A stretch of 64,000 nucleotides of DNA from Dioszegia crocea (Eukaryota; Basidiomycota; Tremellomycetes; Tremellales; Bulleribasidiaceae), in NCBI GenBank assembly GCA_001600615.1, contig BCKK01000001.1:3524806-3588805 (forward strand). Direction: 5' to 3'. A model generated the notes under the pieces. It was not told the origin of the DNA. It did not search any database and worked only from the letters and a program-made list of their open reading frames with translations. Position numbers and translations under genes: made by a program. Numbering within the stretch: position 1 is the stretch's first letter; the number at the start of each line of letters is the position of its first letter. This document shows, in pieces, positions 12,213 through 23,598 of this stretch.

Positions 12213-12629
12213 ATGCCCTCACCCATCCCCCAAATCCCTCTGAATATCCTGGCAGCCTTACCACCCTTCTCATCTCTATCGACCCCTCCGCCCTATACTA
12301 CATTCCCTTCCATCACTTACCTCGGTCCAAGCATCTTCAACACCGCCACATCTCACCCCACGCCCCTTGCCGACAATCTCGGATCCGGACCACCCAGCCC
12401 TCAGCTACGCGCTGCGCTTCGGGAGTTTCACGCCACCCAAGACCCCCTGAACTGGGGTAAGAGGTCTACCCATCCCAGGCAAAACCGAATGCGCGGTGCT
12501 GAGCTCGAGGAGGAAGGCGGATGGCGGGGGTGGGCCCTGTACCTCATCAGTCTGCTTGCTGACGACTTGCCGCCGCGACGGGGAATGGCAGGAGTCGGTT
12601 CGTTTGGCCTGCACCCCTACGGCTATTAG
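12213..12629 (+). CDS. Small Pro/Ser-rich hypothetical protein
   Basis: An uninterrupted frame of 138 aa begins MPSPIPQIPLNILAALPPF. The ATG has a favourable A-rich context (ctcaaaATG). The frame is open upstream to another ATG at 12081, but the downstream one has the better context. The middle has LGPSIFNTATSHPTPLAD and LREFHATQDPLNWGKR, and the end has a Trp-rich segment (EEEGGWRGWALYLISLLADD). There is no clear signal peptide or membrane span. Function unknown. The region is open without introns, which is unusual here, so it may be chance, but the codon use looks coding. Confidence 0.45.
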   Translation: MPSPIPQIPLNILAALPPFSSLSTPPPYTTFPSITYLGPSIFNTATSHPTPLADNLGSGPPSPQLRAALREFHATQDPLNWGKRSTHPRQNRMRGAELEEEGGWRGWALYLISLLADDLPPRRGMAGVGSFGLHPYGY

Positions 12630-12795
12630 TATGGGTCTGACGGCTTCGTGTCATAGGCGTCCGATGTATTGTAGAGAATTTTGACGGCTAGAGATTTTCA
12701 GTATGATTCTCGACTCGTCAGCTTCTAGGTCGGACCACATGCATCCACCTCCTACACCTCCCTAACCTCTTACACCGACACTAACCGCCCGTCCT

Positions 12796-15229
12796 CTAAG
12801 CCCTGACCCAGCTCCGTCTCTTGCCCTCCCCATCTACCCCTTCATCCACCTTCGTCCCATGCCTCATCGTATCATCAAGACTGATCTCCTCCATCATATA
12901 CTCCACCTTAGCATTCTCCCCGCCAACAAGCCTGATGCCCGGAACAGCAGCCCTTGCCATCTCCCTCTCCTGCTCCATCCCAAAACTGACTGAGCTCCTC
13001 GCTGACGCCGAACCCGATCCTGTCCGATAACCGCCTACGTCCGAATTGAACATTTGTGCCGGGGATTGGATAGGGGTGAACATGATGGGGGGAGAATTGG
13101 CCCGGCTGTGCGATGACGACAGGGACAGACCATGCTCGAGCAGACCAGCTTCACTGGTGATGCTCGTCGTACTGGCCTCACGCTGCGTGCGGGGTGCTCG
13201 GGTCATAGAGGATGGTCGACTTCCGCGAACAACATTCTTGTCCTCGTCCGCGTTCCACCGCGTTGGATCTACAGGACTGGCAATGGGTGGAGGTCGTCGC
13301 AACCGATTTGTAGCCGCCAAGACAGAAGCATGAGGCGCGATGCCCTCCTCTCGTGCTGCCGCACGTGGCGTCGGCTCGTCTCCACCCAGATTCGGGCTAC
13401 TCGGTATTGACAAAGGGCTAGGCGATCTCGTCCCACCTAGCAAATTCGGGCTCGCCCGACGATGCTCCAGCCCCGCCATCGCTAGTTTCTCCTCATCCCT
13501 CTGCCTAGCCATTTCTCGATCAGAGTAGGCATTTCCGAACTTTTCTGTCCGCCCACCCTCCAGATCGATATCCTCCATCTCGTCATCCTGCCGTACGCCC
13601 CGACGGGCATTGCCGGTCGTATCAAGATTCATGACCCATCCTCCGCGAAGCCCGCTAGACTCAGCGTGGTGGATAGCAGCCATAGCTTGTACATCGGCCC
13701 TGGTGGGTAGATCCAGCGAGGTAGGCGCGGGCAGTTGGCTCCGGCGTGCAGACTGCCGATTACGCTGAGGAGAGCGAATGGGGGGCGAGAGGAAGCCACG
13801 ATCATCGGCGTGTGATAGAGGATGGTCGTTGGTGGGTAATGGGGTGATGACTCTGGCAGGGGAGGGACTGTGGCTTCTGCGCGGAGGTTGATCAGGGGAC
13901 GAGGGAGGGAGAAGAACTTCGGAATCGCCAGGTGTGGGTGTGCCAGGTTGAGGTATTTGTGGGGAGCCCAATACTAATGTCAGTGACGTCTTAGCCTGGG
14001 ACTAACCTGGAATTTCCACTTGCGCAGAAGAAGCCCCTAGACCCATGCCTATCCCCAGACCGACTCTCTCGCCTGGATCTCGCTCTTTCCCTTTACCCTC
14101 TTCATCATACCCAGCAAGCCGTCTTGCCTCTTTCAGCCCCTTCTCTACTTCCTCCACATCCAAACCCAGACCCATCTGCTCCCACCGCCGCACGCTCTTG
14201 TCCCACCATGCCTCAAGCACATTCCAGCCTCTATACTCTCCCGCCAGGCGCATACCTTTGCCCTCCTCCCCGTACGTCTGATTACCCGCGTAAGACGTGT
14301 AACCAGCTTCCTCTTCCTCATCCGAGCTATGCGACTTGTCCGCCTCCCACCCCTCGCCAGACTCCATCTCATCGACAAAAGCAGCCAGCCATTTGCCCCA
14401 TCCCCCTTCGCCCTCGCCTTTCCACAAGACGCACTTCCGGTCAAAGTCTCGTCCAAACACCAACACCTGTCCCCAACTACCACCTGAACCGGGGTCCAAA
14501 TCCACACCAACGTAATTTCCCGTTCGATCCGATAACAGCGGTATCCAACCCCGACAGGCGTAGACGCTTTTGATCCATGTAGGAGGAACCGACGCCATTG
14601 TGGCTAGCACAGCGGCATTTTGTCCTGCCATTGGATCATGCTCTGCCTGTCGCCAGAACGCCCATTCCCGCATGACCTCCTCGAGCGGTAGAAGATGGAG
14701 TCCATAGAACAGGCCACCGTTCGGCAGCTGGTAGGCTGACTCCAGGTCCTGTCCGTCTGCGCAGAGGAATGAGTCTTTGACGGAAGGTGGTAATGGGCAT
14801 CCCAGCTCCGCTTCGAAAGACGCCAGCAGCTCAGGTTCGACAGCCTCATTCATAGTTTCGAGGAGCTCGGGGAATGTGCCGGAGAGGGCTTCGCGGAGAC
14901 GATAGAAGGTGTTGGATAGAGGAGGGTAGGCAGTAGCTGGTTGGCTAAAAATAAGCGACGCACTAAAGGACACTCACTATGTCTCGGGCCCTTGATAGGC
15001 TGCGGACGCTCGGCGGCTTGGTCCAGGCGATGAAGATGCGCTATCTGCACCATGCTGAGAATCAGCTGAAGGTCTCACGAGAACATACCGTACCCGGCCC
15101 CGAGTATCTCGTCGTCGGCAGACTGAACGCGTCGATGGTAGTATCCATCACGCTCCTTCGCGCCTGGTGCCGGCTGGCCGTAGGCGGTGCCCCTGAGAAG
15201 AAGTTGGAAATGGATTGTAGGAAGGGCAT
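12796..15229 (-). CDS. KNR4: SMI1/KNR4 homologue, cell-wall (glucan synthesis) regulator
   Basis: Four exons (15229-15089, 15054-14978, 14944-14007, 13973-12796) sum to 2334 nt, giving 777 aa. After a short N-terminus (MPFLQSISNFFSGAPPTAS) comes the SMI1/KNR4 (SUKH) domain: LSNTFYRLREAL, EAELGCPLPPSVKDSFLCAD, GLFYGLHLLPLEEV, WIPLLSDRTGNYVGVDLDPG, WGQVLVFGRDFDRK. The C-terminal half is Ser/Pro-rich and disordered and ends with a short conserved-looking block (VEYMMEEISLDDTM). In yeast Knr4/Smi1 connects the cell-wall integrity MAP kinase pathway and calcineurin and influences beta-1,3-glucan synthase. All joins keep frame. ATG at 15229 is the first in-frame ATG; a GTG further up is not used as a start here. 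Confidence 0.9.
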
Positions 15230-16482
15230 GTTGTTTTTTCGGGGCACTCCAACCGAGACTATTCACAAGGAGTCACGCGTACGCCTTGGCCAGGGACGGG
15301 AGGCAGATCTATGAGGAATGGCGGTCGAAAGGGATCGAGGTATGCTTCGAATGTCGCGCCGGCGGGGCAGGTAGGTGTGGGATTGAGATGTTGCAGAAAC
15401 AGCTAGATGTGTTTGGGCGGCTGTCACCAACGATCTTGGAGAGGTGATAGAGCTAGATTTAGACGCGTCTGCAGCTGTTACAGGTAGTCTGTTGTATGCA
15501 CTGATAGCTGCAAGAGGAGCTTGTGTTGGGCCAGCGGCCAGCGGCTTGGCCTGCGCCTGAGGGCGACGCACGGGTCAGGCCTCAGGGCTGTTAACAGCCA
15601 GTCGTATTACCACGTCACCCACCTTTGGTACGGCCGAGGAATGCAAATTTATTGCCTTTTGCGACAACCTTTGTGAGATGAACCTTATTGGAATGCCTTG
15701 CGTCACACCTATCCATAGCCGAAGGAATGCACCCCCCAACACGCTGCGTACGCAGCATGATCTCGGTCGCTCGGCTCATTTTTCCCCTTACAGAGCGTAA
15801 TTAGTGGCTGCAAGAGACCGGCTAGTGACCCAAGCTTGGTTGTCGCCACCCAGTCCTGTGCTCATTCTTCGCTCGCGGAAGTATCAGTACTACAGGACCC
15901 AAGCGAGACTGGATCTTGCGATAATGCTGGACTGCCAACAGTTCACCTGATGCATGACGCATAGTTTACAAGTCATCACATACACACACCCTCGCCAAAG
16001 CATAAAAAGTCCGAGAGTCAAAAGTCGGAAGTGGCGATCAACTGAATCAGGGCCGCCGGGAAGCGTGGTTGCCGGTTACAGGTCATAACGGCATACGGGA
16101 TGTTCCAGTCTCCTTTTTTAACGGGAACCCAGGCTCTAGTACGAGAGGAGATAGATGATCGTTTGCCCATGGATACGCAGTTGCTACTGTGCATATCAGC
16201 CTCCCGTCTTACTCATCAGCACATCCATCTATCTCTCGGAGTCTTTTACCACTCTTTTTCTCACCAAGATCTGGTCGGAAACATATCTCGATCAGGTACC
16301 GGTACCCCTCTATAAATCAGCCTAAATCCTCCGAGTTTAGCCCACACAGGCACCGTTCTTAGATCCACTTCCCTCGCTACCATCTTTATCGTCAGACGAG
16401 GAATTGGTAAGTGAGTACCGGCTCTACAATATCCCCTGTCTTCAACGACCTCTCCTGACAACGCCAGTACACCGCCGACAAG
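15230..16482. promoter_or_regulatory. Divergent promoter region KNR4 / peroxiredoxin-like gene, with a 5'UTR intron
   Basis: No coding exon was recognised in 1.25 kb. Next to the plus-strand gene there is a TATAAA at about 16312 and a likely 5'UTR intron 16407-16467 (GGTAAGTGAG…GCCAG) that ends 15 nt before the ATG at 16483. CT-rich tracts lie just upstream. Confidence 0.5.
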
Positions 16483-18988
16483 ATGGCCCGCACAATCGTC
16501 CTGAACTCTACCGAGTCACTGCCCATCCCTCCTCGTAGCTCGTCCCGATCGCAGATCAACGAGGACTACTCGCAGCCTGCCAAGTCCTCTCCTCTGCGGC
16601 CGCAGAATGGCAGCTCGAGCTCCCCCTATCCCGAGCATGACAGCTACGACGACCGGTCCGATACTTCCGGCAATCACACTCCTCCTTCCCCTTCCCATTC
16701 GCCTCACTCTGGCCACAGCCGCGACAGTTCTGTCAACAGGCGCAAAGCCGTCCCTCCGTACCTCCCACCTCTGAGCCCTGCCGCTGATCTTCCGGCGGAC
16801 CACCCGTTCTCCAGCGCCCGTAGCGGTAACGGAGTGAGGATGCTCGATGACAAGCGGACCGCGTCGATCCGCAGCGGGAACAGCGGCAGTGAAGCCGGTA
16901 CCCCTGGATGGCGTGACGACAAAGACTTATTCTTTGGTCACCAGCAGCAGGACAACAAGATCACCTCGCTGCCTCCTCCCCCTCGTAAGAGTAACGTCCG
17001 GCGTTCACCTGCTCCTTCCCACACCACCCAGTCACCCTCCATCTCCTCTGTTGATATCCCTATATCGCTCGAGAAGCCCATCGAAACCACATCGGAGCAG
17101 CCGCGCCGAGGTACTTTTGCTGGCGGACTCAACATCAATGTCCCAGGCATGGACCCGGAGGCTACGACCAGCCAAATCTCTTCCGGGCTTGGTACTTCGG
17201 ATGGCTACGAGACGGCTCGCACTGGTCCTGCGTCCGTTGGCAGCCGAGATTCCGCCCCGACAGGCACACCCCAGAGAGCCAAGGTTCTCACTCCAGAAAT
17301 GGAGGAGTACTATGACCGCCCTCTACCTCCAATCCCACATGACCCCAGTACCGTCTCTCTGGGCATGTCCTCCATTCTCGCTGCTGGACCCGCGTCTAGC
17401 CTCCACACCCGCTCGGACAGCTTCGCTTCTCGGTCGAGCCCGACGACTCCGCGTCTCTCGCAGGCCGGTCCAGACACACCTGTCATCCGAGTCACCGATG
17501 AGGATAATGCATCGTCAGTCCCATCGCAGAAAGGATACTCTGCTCTCGGCGGAAAGAAATTCCCCTGGAGCAAGAAGAAGGACAATAAGCACAAGCATGG
17601 AGATGAGGAAGATGAGGGTTTCTCCGTCAGTCGAGTACCGTCCAAGCGTGCTCTTTGGGAGGCTGGCACACACTTTGTCAGAGACGAGAATGGGGGATTG
17701 GTATACTTTGGCGATCTGTTCCCTAAATGGGATCAGGACAGCTCAACTGCGCCCGCCAGTCATACCAAGGCCGAATTCGCCGCGCTCCAAGGCTCGAAAG
17801 TCAGTCTACCTTACCCTCCCGAATCTTCAGACACCGGCGCGGACCCCACTCGCCCACCCCCACGAACCGTTTTGTTCTTCATCCGCTTCTTCTGGTGTGG
17901 TCAATGCCAAGACTACATGTTCGCATCTGTGAACCAGCTCGATCCCGAGGCGCTTGCCAAGGCCAATATCCGAGTTGTAGTCATTTCCAGTGGAAGCTGG
18001 AAATACATCAAGGCGTTTAGGAAAATCACCAAATGTCCTTTCCCAGTCTATGTCGATGGGCCGAGAAAGCTATACAAGCTCATGGGGTGAGTTCAACTTC
18101 GTCGATGGTGGTGATCTTGCTGACATCAAATAGCATGAAGCAGAGTATGGATATGGGGCCGTTACTTCAGAAGAATCGGCCGGCTTACAATCTATCATCT
18201 CCGCCAGTACAAATCGCACTTAGCATGAGCGTAAGTTATTGGTCGGCACCGATTTGGACCTCTCTGAACCATTTAGCGAGCTCCACGAATGCCTCTTACT
18301 TCTAATCCGGGTAACATCATGCAGCTTGGCGGCGAATTCATTCTAGAACCAGGATTCGAGTGTTCTTTCGCCCACCGAATGACCAACTTTTCTAGTGAGT
18401 ACTTGCATCGGACACAACTGACCTTAGATCACATGGAAGCCCCCGATATTCTCCGATTGGCAGGTTGCGCTCATCCAACCAAGGATGAAACGAAGCAAAA
18501 TCAGCTTGCGGCGGACGAGCAAGCTGAGATGGAACGCCTCCAGACAAAGATGAACAGCTGGCGGTCGACAAGAGAATCCGAGCTCGACCGGTGAGTGTTC
18601 CTTGAGGGTTAATCTGATCGTCAGGATTCGCCGCAAGAAAGCAGAGAGACGAGGAGTAGAATACAAGCCCATTTCATCAGCCGAAAGGGCAGCGCTCAAT
18701 CTTGACGCTACGCCAGCCTTTGGCCCCACCAATACCGGCAGGCGAGAATCTGAAGTCTCCGCCATCACATTCATGACTGCCATGCCGGAGAATCAGACCG
18801 CCGTGGAGCCGGCGCTAGATGTCAGTCTGGAAGAGGCGGCAGGACCTGAGGATGACTTAGAGGAACTTGAGGCAGAGGATGAGGAGCAGAGTGAAGGAGA
18901 GCTGGATGAGAAATTTAGGCGGGCGATGAAGGTTGAAGAGGAGGCCAAGGACCGATTCGAGTCGGGTCGCGCGGGCATTTCGGCGTAG
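16483..18988 (+). CDS. Peroxiredoxin-like protein (AhpC/TSA_2 domain) with long disordered N-terminus
   Basis: Five exons (16483-18086, 18134-18230, 18277-18394, 18428-18590, 18625-18988) sum to 2346 nt, giving 781 aa. Residues 1-380 are Ser/Pro-rich. The folded part begins about 400 (RALWEAGTHFVRDENGGLVY) and shows a thioredoxin-fold PRXL2-type site: VLFFIRFFWCGQCQDYM with a CxxC, then IRVVVISSGSWKYIKAF, FPVYVDGPRKLYKLMGM and LGGEFILEPG. The C-terminus has a coiled basic segment and an acidic tail. Proteins of this family are predicted redox enzymes of poorly known substrate. The long N-terminal extension suggests regulation or localisation by phosphorylation or scaffold binding; that is inference. 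Convergent with POP3 across about 100 bp. Confidence 0.88.
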
Positions 18989-19091
18989 TTGTACCGGGGA
19001 GATAGAGCATATAGGGTTAATTTGTATTAGGCGGAATTGAAGGAGCAAATTACATGTCGAAATAATGCATGTTGTGGTGGAGACCAAACAA

Positions 19092-20636
19092 TCAATTCGC
19101 GGCAGCCCTCTCGAGCTTCCTCCGCTCCTTGGCTGATCGTCGCTTCGCCCGTACCTCCTCCATCCGCTTCTGCTTCTTCGCATTCCCATCCGCCGGTATG
19201 GTCGTCGTTATTCCCTTCACATGCAATGGAGCGTAGTGTATATGAGGGAGAAGAGCTGTGGCTTGAGCTTGCTTCTCCCGTGTTGGGCGAGGACCGCCGG
19301 GCGAAGTCAAAGATGTGGCGCTCGGAATAGCTGCGCTTGAGGACGAGGTCACAGCAAGCGCTGAAGTGGGGAAAGGGAGGGTGAGGGAATGTCGAGGTGG
19401 GTGAAGAATGGATTTGGGCAAGATTGTGCGTAGTATCCCAATCTGAGGATGACTGGACTATTCTCGTCAGCCAAATTCAACAACTCTCGCACAAGACTTA
19501 CTCGGATACCCAGACACGCCACTCGACGGAGTCCAGCCAATGCTGCTATCTCCTCCTCCACCTTGCCTAGAGGTACCACTCTCACCTCCTGTGCTGCTTC
19601 ACCTATAAGCTCGTCCGCTCGAGGTTGGGGTAGGCGGGTACGAGCAATTTTGGAGATGTGGGTGTGTTGATACACTAACGTATTGTACGTTGCGCAATAT
19701 GCGGGGATGGGGGAGACGAGGTTTGCAGGTGATATAGAAAGAAGAGGGATGATGATCCACTCCAGGTCTGCAGCCGGAGGATCAGTCGACGAGAGGTTGC
19801 TCGGCGGGGCGGACGGGAGCGGCAAGGAGGTATCCGGTTGCTGCATCCCTGCCTCCTTTTCAACTTCTTCCTCCTCATCCGACAACGCTTCATCCTCCTC
19901 ACGAGGAGGTGCAGTCGGTAGCAGCACTCGACCCTTTCCAGGCTTTGAAGTACTTCCCTTCTGCTGCTCCGCTAGCGCGTCCCCAATCATCATCACCCTC
20001 AGACGAAGGGCGCTTGTCTGGACTTCGAGCGACTTGATCACTTCGTTGATCCCGAATACGAGGTGGGGCAGTATTGCAGGTCTTTCTGGTCGAACGGAAG
20101 AAGTTTGGACGTTGGGTGGATGGATTGTAGAGGATTTGGGTCGTTTGGTTGGTCGTCCAGCGGTCTCGTCGGTTGCATCTCGCTTTGTCAACCGCTTCGA
20201 TGGTCCAGCTGTACCAGCTGTTTCCGCATCCCCAATTCTTACTGACGCAACCGCGCCGTCCCTGTCATCCCCTCCTGCTGGAAACGCTGTGGCCTCCTTG
20301 GCCGCCGTCTCCTTTGCATCACTCCGCTTCTTCCGTTTGTCTGCTTGATGGCATCTCGCTCGATCCGTGTGATACACTGCGACCTCGGTAGGTACGAAAG
20401 CTGGCAGATTCGCAAGCACAGTTGTCTGTAGATGCCTAGGTATGCTTGGCCTAGCTTCATTCAGCTGGTGTCGCCTGGGCTAGAGTGGCAACATACCATG
20501 GTACAGTCAATGGATTCGCCAGAACAGCTTTAACGACTGATTTGCTAGTAGATTTATCGCCGGGAGTGTTTTGTTGACCCTTCGTCTTCTTTGCCTGAGC
20601 CCTGATGGAGGGCCCTGCTAGAGTTGGGTCCGCCAT
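19092..20636 (-). CDS. POP3: RNase P / RNase MRP subunit POP3-like
   Basis: Three exons (20636-20497, 20435-19502, 19457-19092) sum to 1440 nt, giving 479 aa. N-terminus MADPTLAGPSIRAQAKKTKG leads to KSVVKAVLANPLTVPWHLQT, then a disordered insert, then an L7Ae-like core: VFGINEVIKSLEVQTSALRL, LEWIIIPLLSISPANLVSPI, YCATYNTLVYQH, VACLGIRSSHPQIGILRTIL. It ends with a basic Lys/Arg helix (KKQKRMEEVRAKRRSAKERR). This order matches Pop3, the fungal counterpart of human RPP38, which binds the RNA of RNase P (tRNA 5' processing) and RNase MRP (rRNA processing). The core is interrupted by Ser/acidic low-complexity insertions longer than in yeast Pop3. Divergent from RPS22 across 383 bp, so two RNA/ribosome-biogenesis genes share a promoter region. 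Confidence 0.8.
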
Positions 20637-21019
20637 ACCTTCGCAGCTGGCACCTAGGATGTATAGTCAGAATTCACAGTGAGTAGATCTTTTGGACTTC
20701 CGATGGAAGCGATCTGACACACCAGAAGTGCCACACGTTTCAGATTTCGGGATTATGTTTTTGGTGGGCGCGGCGAAACTCCGCTTAACCCGTGCGCGGG
20801 GATAATTGCTTCCGTGTGTAGCTGGACCATCCAAATTGTTGCATGACTTTGTATCCTTTGCCATCACTCAAAACTAGCAACCTCGCTATCGACCCCTATT
20901 CTCATCCTCGTGACGGCCCTCATCTAAACGTGAGGCACCCCCACTGAGGCAGCACAAGTGCTATCAAATTCGAAACCAGTTTCTCATCTTCGCAGTTCTT
21001 TCAAAAAGCCCAATCCAAA
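20637..21019. promoter_or_regulatory. Bidirectional promoter POP3 / RPS22
   Basis: Divergent spacer between two growth-related genes. It contains a GC-rich patch (cgcttaacccgtgcgcgggg, about 20782-20801). I see no clear TATA box, which is usual for ribosomal protein genes. Confidence 0.45.
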
Positions 21020-21931
21020 ATGGTCCGCTGCTCTGTCCTTAACGATGCTTTGGTGAGCCTATCTTTTATATCAGCCAAGGGGCCACAATACTGATTCTGA
21101 AGAACAACATCGTCAACGCCGAACGCCGAGGAAAGCGTCAGGTCCTTATCCGACCTTCTTCCAAGGTTGTCGTCAAGGTGTTGTCCGTCATGCAGAAGCA
21201 CGGTAAGTTTAGAGGGCTGTGTGGGGTCAGCTTGAGGAGAGGGTGGGTGACAGGCGATGAGGCAGAAGAGGAGAAGGCGGAAGCCATAGCGGAATATGAG
21301 AAGCGGAAGGGAACAGCCACAAACTCGGACATGGGGAATTGCTGGAGAAATCGGAAACGTCGACATCCCCCTTCCAATACCCTTCCATACCCGGAGTATA
21401 ACTGCCCCTCATCTCCATTCCTCACAGACGAGAGGCTTTAAGTCTTCCGGCAGAATAGGAATCATTCCCCAACTCTCTTGGATCCTTGCCCAGCTGCCGA
21501 ATGTCATCTGGCTCACGCCGGGGGCCGTGGGCAGTGAGGCTGATTCTCGGGAGGACATCCCTTTGGCGACGGTGGTTTCAGGAATTGCGACTTTCAATTT
21601 GAGTCTTTGCTAAAACTCCTAGGCTACATCGGCGAGTTCGAGATCATTGACGACCACCGTGGTGGCAAGGTTGTCATTCAGCTTAACGGCCGATTGAACA
21701 AGACTGGTGTCATCTCCCCCCGGTTCAACGTCGCTGTTGACGCCATCGAGAACTGGGTCAACCAGCTGCTCCCTGCCCGTTCATTCGGCAAGATCATCCT
21801 CACCACCTCGGCCGGTATCATGGACCACGAGGAGGCCAGGCGGAAGCACGTAAGTTTGGTTGGCTGGTTGATAGAGATGCGAGTCGCTGACATTACAGAC
21901 CGGTGGCAAGATCCTCGCATACGTCTACTAG
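21020..21931 (+). CDS. RPS22: 40S ribosomal protein uS8 (RPS22 / S15a)
   Basis: Four exons (21020-21052, 21103-21202, 21623-21849, 21899-21931) sum to 393 nt, giving 130 aa, exactly the usual length of S22/S15a. The protein reads [97 protein letters not shown] and ends GGKILAYVY. It is a core protein of the small subunit, binding 18S rRNA near the central domain. The intron 21203-21622 is 420 nt, about eight times the normal size in this window, while the others are about 50 nt; see findings for a possible small RNA inside it. Confidence 0.97.
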
Positions 21932-22602
21932 ATTGTAGGAAGGTTTTGGGATGCATCAGGTGAAACTGGTCGAAAACGTTGCGGAATTTGGGTCTTTCGC
22001 CGCGAGAACGGAAACAGACATGATTCGTCTGATCCCAGACCCTGTCATATCGACCTATACTCCCGCCTGAGGCGAGGCGGTGGCTTGTGGCAGCGCAGAC
22101 GCCGATTATACTCACTGGAACCCGGTAATATGTGGGGAAACGACATTTGGAACGCGCGTGATTCAAAATTCAGGGGCAAAGGGGGGATTGAGTTTCAAAC
22201 ATCAATCATGAGTGCTCCATGCCTTTGTTTGCCTGTCGGAACGCTTAAAATAAGTAATCCCCCCTTCGCGATTGAACTTCATGGGTATGGACAATGGGTC
22301 CAGCCGATGGATCTGCAATTGGAGGGGGGATGACCCATCTCTCCGCACCAGATACAAAGGGTAAGGACGAGACTCCTGGCCACTCTGACGTTTGAGGACT
22401 GATCAGCAGCTGCAGATTCGTTCAAGTGACGGCGCGATATCGCTACATAAGAGACACCGGACCTCTCGATTTGGGCGAAATCATCAGGTATTGATACTTG
22501 ATATACCGATCGACTCGCTTATATTCTTGCTTTAGACTGCTGGCCAGTCTGCGACTTATCCCCTACACTTAAATCAATATACCGACCCTCACGCGAATCG
22601 CA
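21932..22602. other. Intergenic: RPS22 3' flank and promoter of secreted protein gene
   Basis: No coding exon recognised. AT-rich motifs near 22500-22540 (gatatacc, cttatattc) may serve as the promoter of the gene starting at 22603. Confidence 0.45.
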
Positions 22603-23408
22603 ATGTCTACCATCCGAAGCTCTTCTGCCCTGCTTGTGGCGCTTGCTGCCCTCTCCCCCGCTTTCGCATTGCCCGCAGCTGTCGGTGCCGGCGAATCCCA
22701 CCTCATCCAGGTATGTCTTTTGGAGCACCCGTCGTCCTCTCTGCCTGACTGCTTGTCATACATCACTCATCAGATCACCATGGCTGACACCGTTAGATCA
22801 TCAATAGATGCGGCTCAGGTACCCCCGTCTTCGTCGCCGCCGCCGACGCGACCAAGAACTTTGATCCTGGTATGATCTTCAACGGGGCCACGGGGGAGAA
22901 ACATCCTGGTGTGATGAACGGTCCTGTTCCCGGCGGTGTCGCCTACCTCTCGGGGTACAAGAACTGCGGTGTCAACGGCATCAACTGCGCGACTGTTGAG
23001 TTCTCACTGCTGAATGCCGGCGGCAACCAGCCTGGGTTCAATGGCATCAACTACTCGTTGCTCGATGGGGTTGACAAGATCAAGGGTGACTCGCTCGGGG
23101 CGCACACTGTGTGAGTCCATTACTCCTTCCGTGAACGACCCTTACTTGACTGAAGCTGACTTATCAGGCAGTATTCCATGCATGCCGAGTACATCGGTGG
23201 TGGGCCCGCCTGCGAGAAGACCAAACTTCCTGGGCCATGCGTGGGGCAGAGCGAGGCTGAGTGCGCGGGCGCTTTCCTGGGCGACGCGACTGAAGGAGGG
23301 ACGCCACAAGTGTGCCTTGGAGTCAATGCTGGTGTGAGTGTCTTTCGACGCAAGCGTAGACTTAGCGAGCCAAACTGATATCCTCAGATCCTCATCACCT
23401 TCTGTTGA
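22603..23408 (+). CDS. Secreted cysteine-rich protein (glycopeptide/thaumatin-like fold likely)
   Basis: Four exons (22603-22710, 22797-23110, 23168-23333, 23388-23408) sum to 609 nt, giving 202 aa. A clear signal peptide (SSALLVALAALSPAFALPAA) is followed by a mature protein starting near IINRCGSGTPVFVAA. Eight cysteines lie in the mature part (RCGSG, KNCGVNGINCAT, GPACEK, GPCVGQ, AECAG, QVCLG, and the C-terminal Cys), enough for four disulfides. GGVAYLSGYKNCGVNG, VEFSLLNAG and INYSLLDGVDKIKGDSLGAH resemble fungal secreted glycopeptide proteins of the thaumatin-like beta-sandwich class. An extracellular or wall role is inferred; no enzymatic motif is visible. It sits next to, and converges with, the secreted amylase gene. 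Confidence 0.8.
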
Positions 23409-23598
23409 TCGAGCTCACGCGTATGGCCTCAGGGCGTCGATGTGATTGCTTGTGTCTATTGTATCACTATGAAAGTATGGATGCGTACTCCAAGACCGAT
23501 GGCGCAAGCGATCAATCCACCTAGACACAAGAACTTGCTTAGGCGGCTCAACATTATTGTCCAGGCAGATACATTCCAACAGTCAATCTACAACCCAT

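Noticed and set aside
16847..17932. 361-aa open frame on the plus strand
   Set aside because: Shifted frame of the peroxiredoxin-like gene, whose own frame holds the conserved domain.
19683..20348. 221-aa open frame on the plus strand
   Set aside because: Antisense of POP3; no motif and Ser/Ala-rich shadow composition.
21203..21622. Box C/D snoRNA in the RPS22 intron
   Set aside because: A GCGATGA resembles a C box, but no D box lies at a suitable distance and no terminal stem was seen; only the H/ACA idea was kept as a weak candidate.
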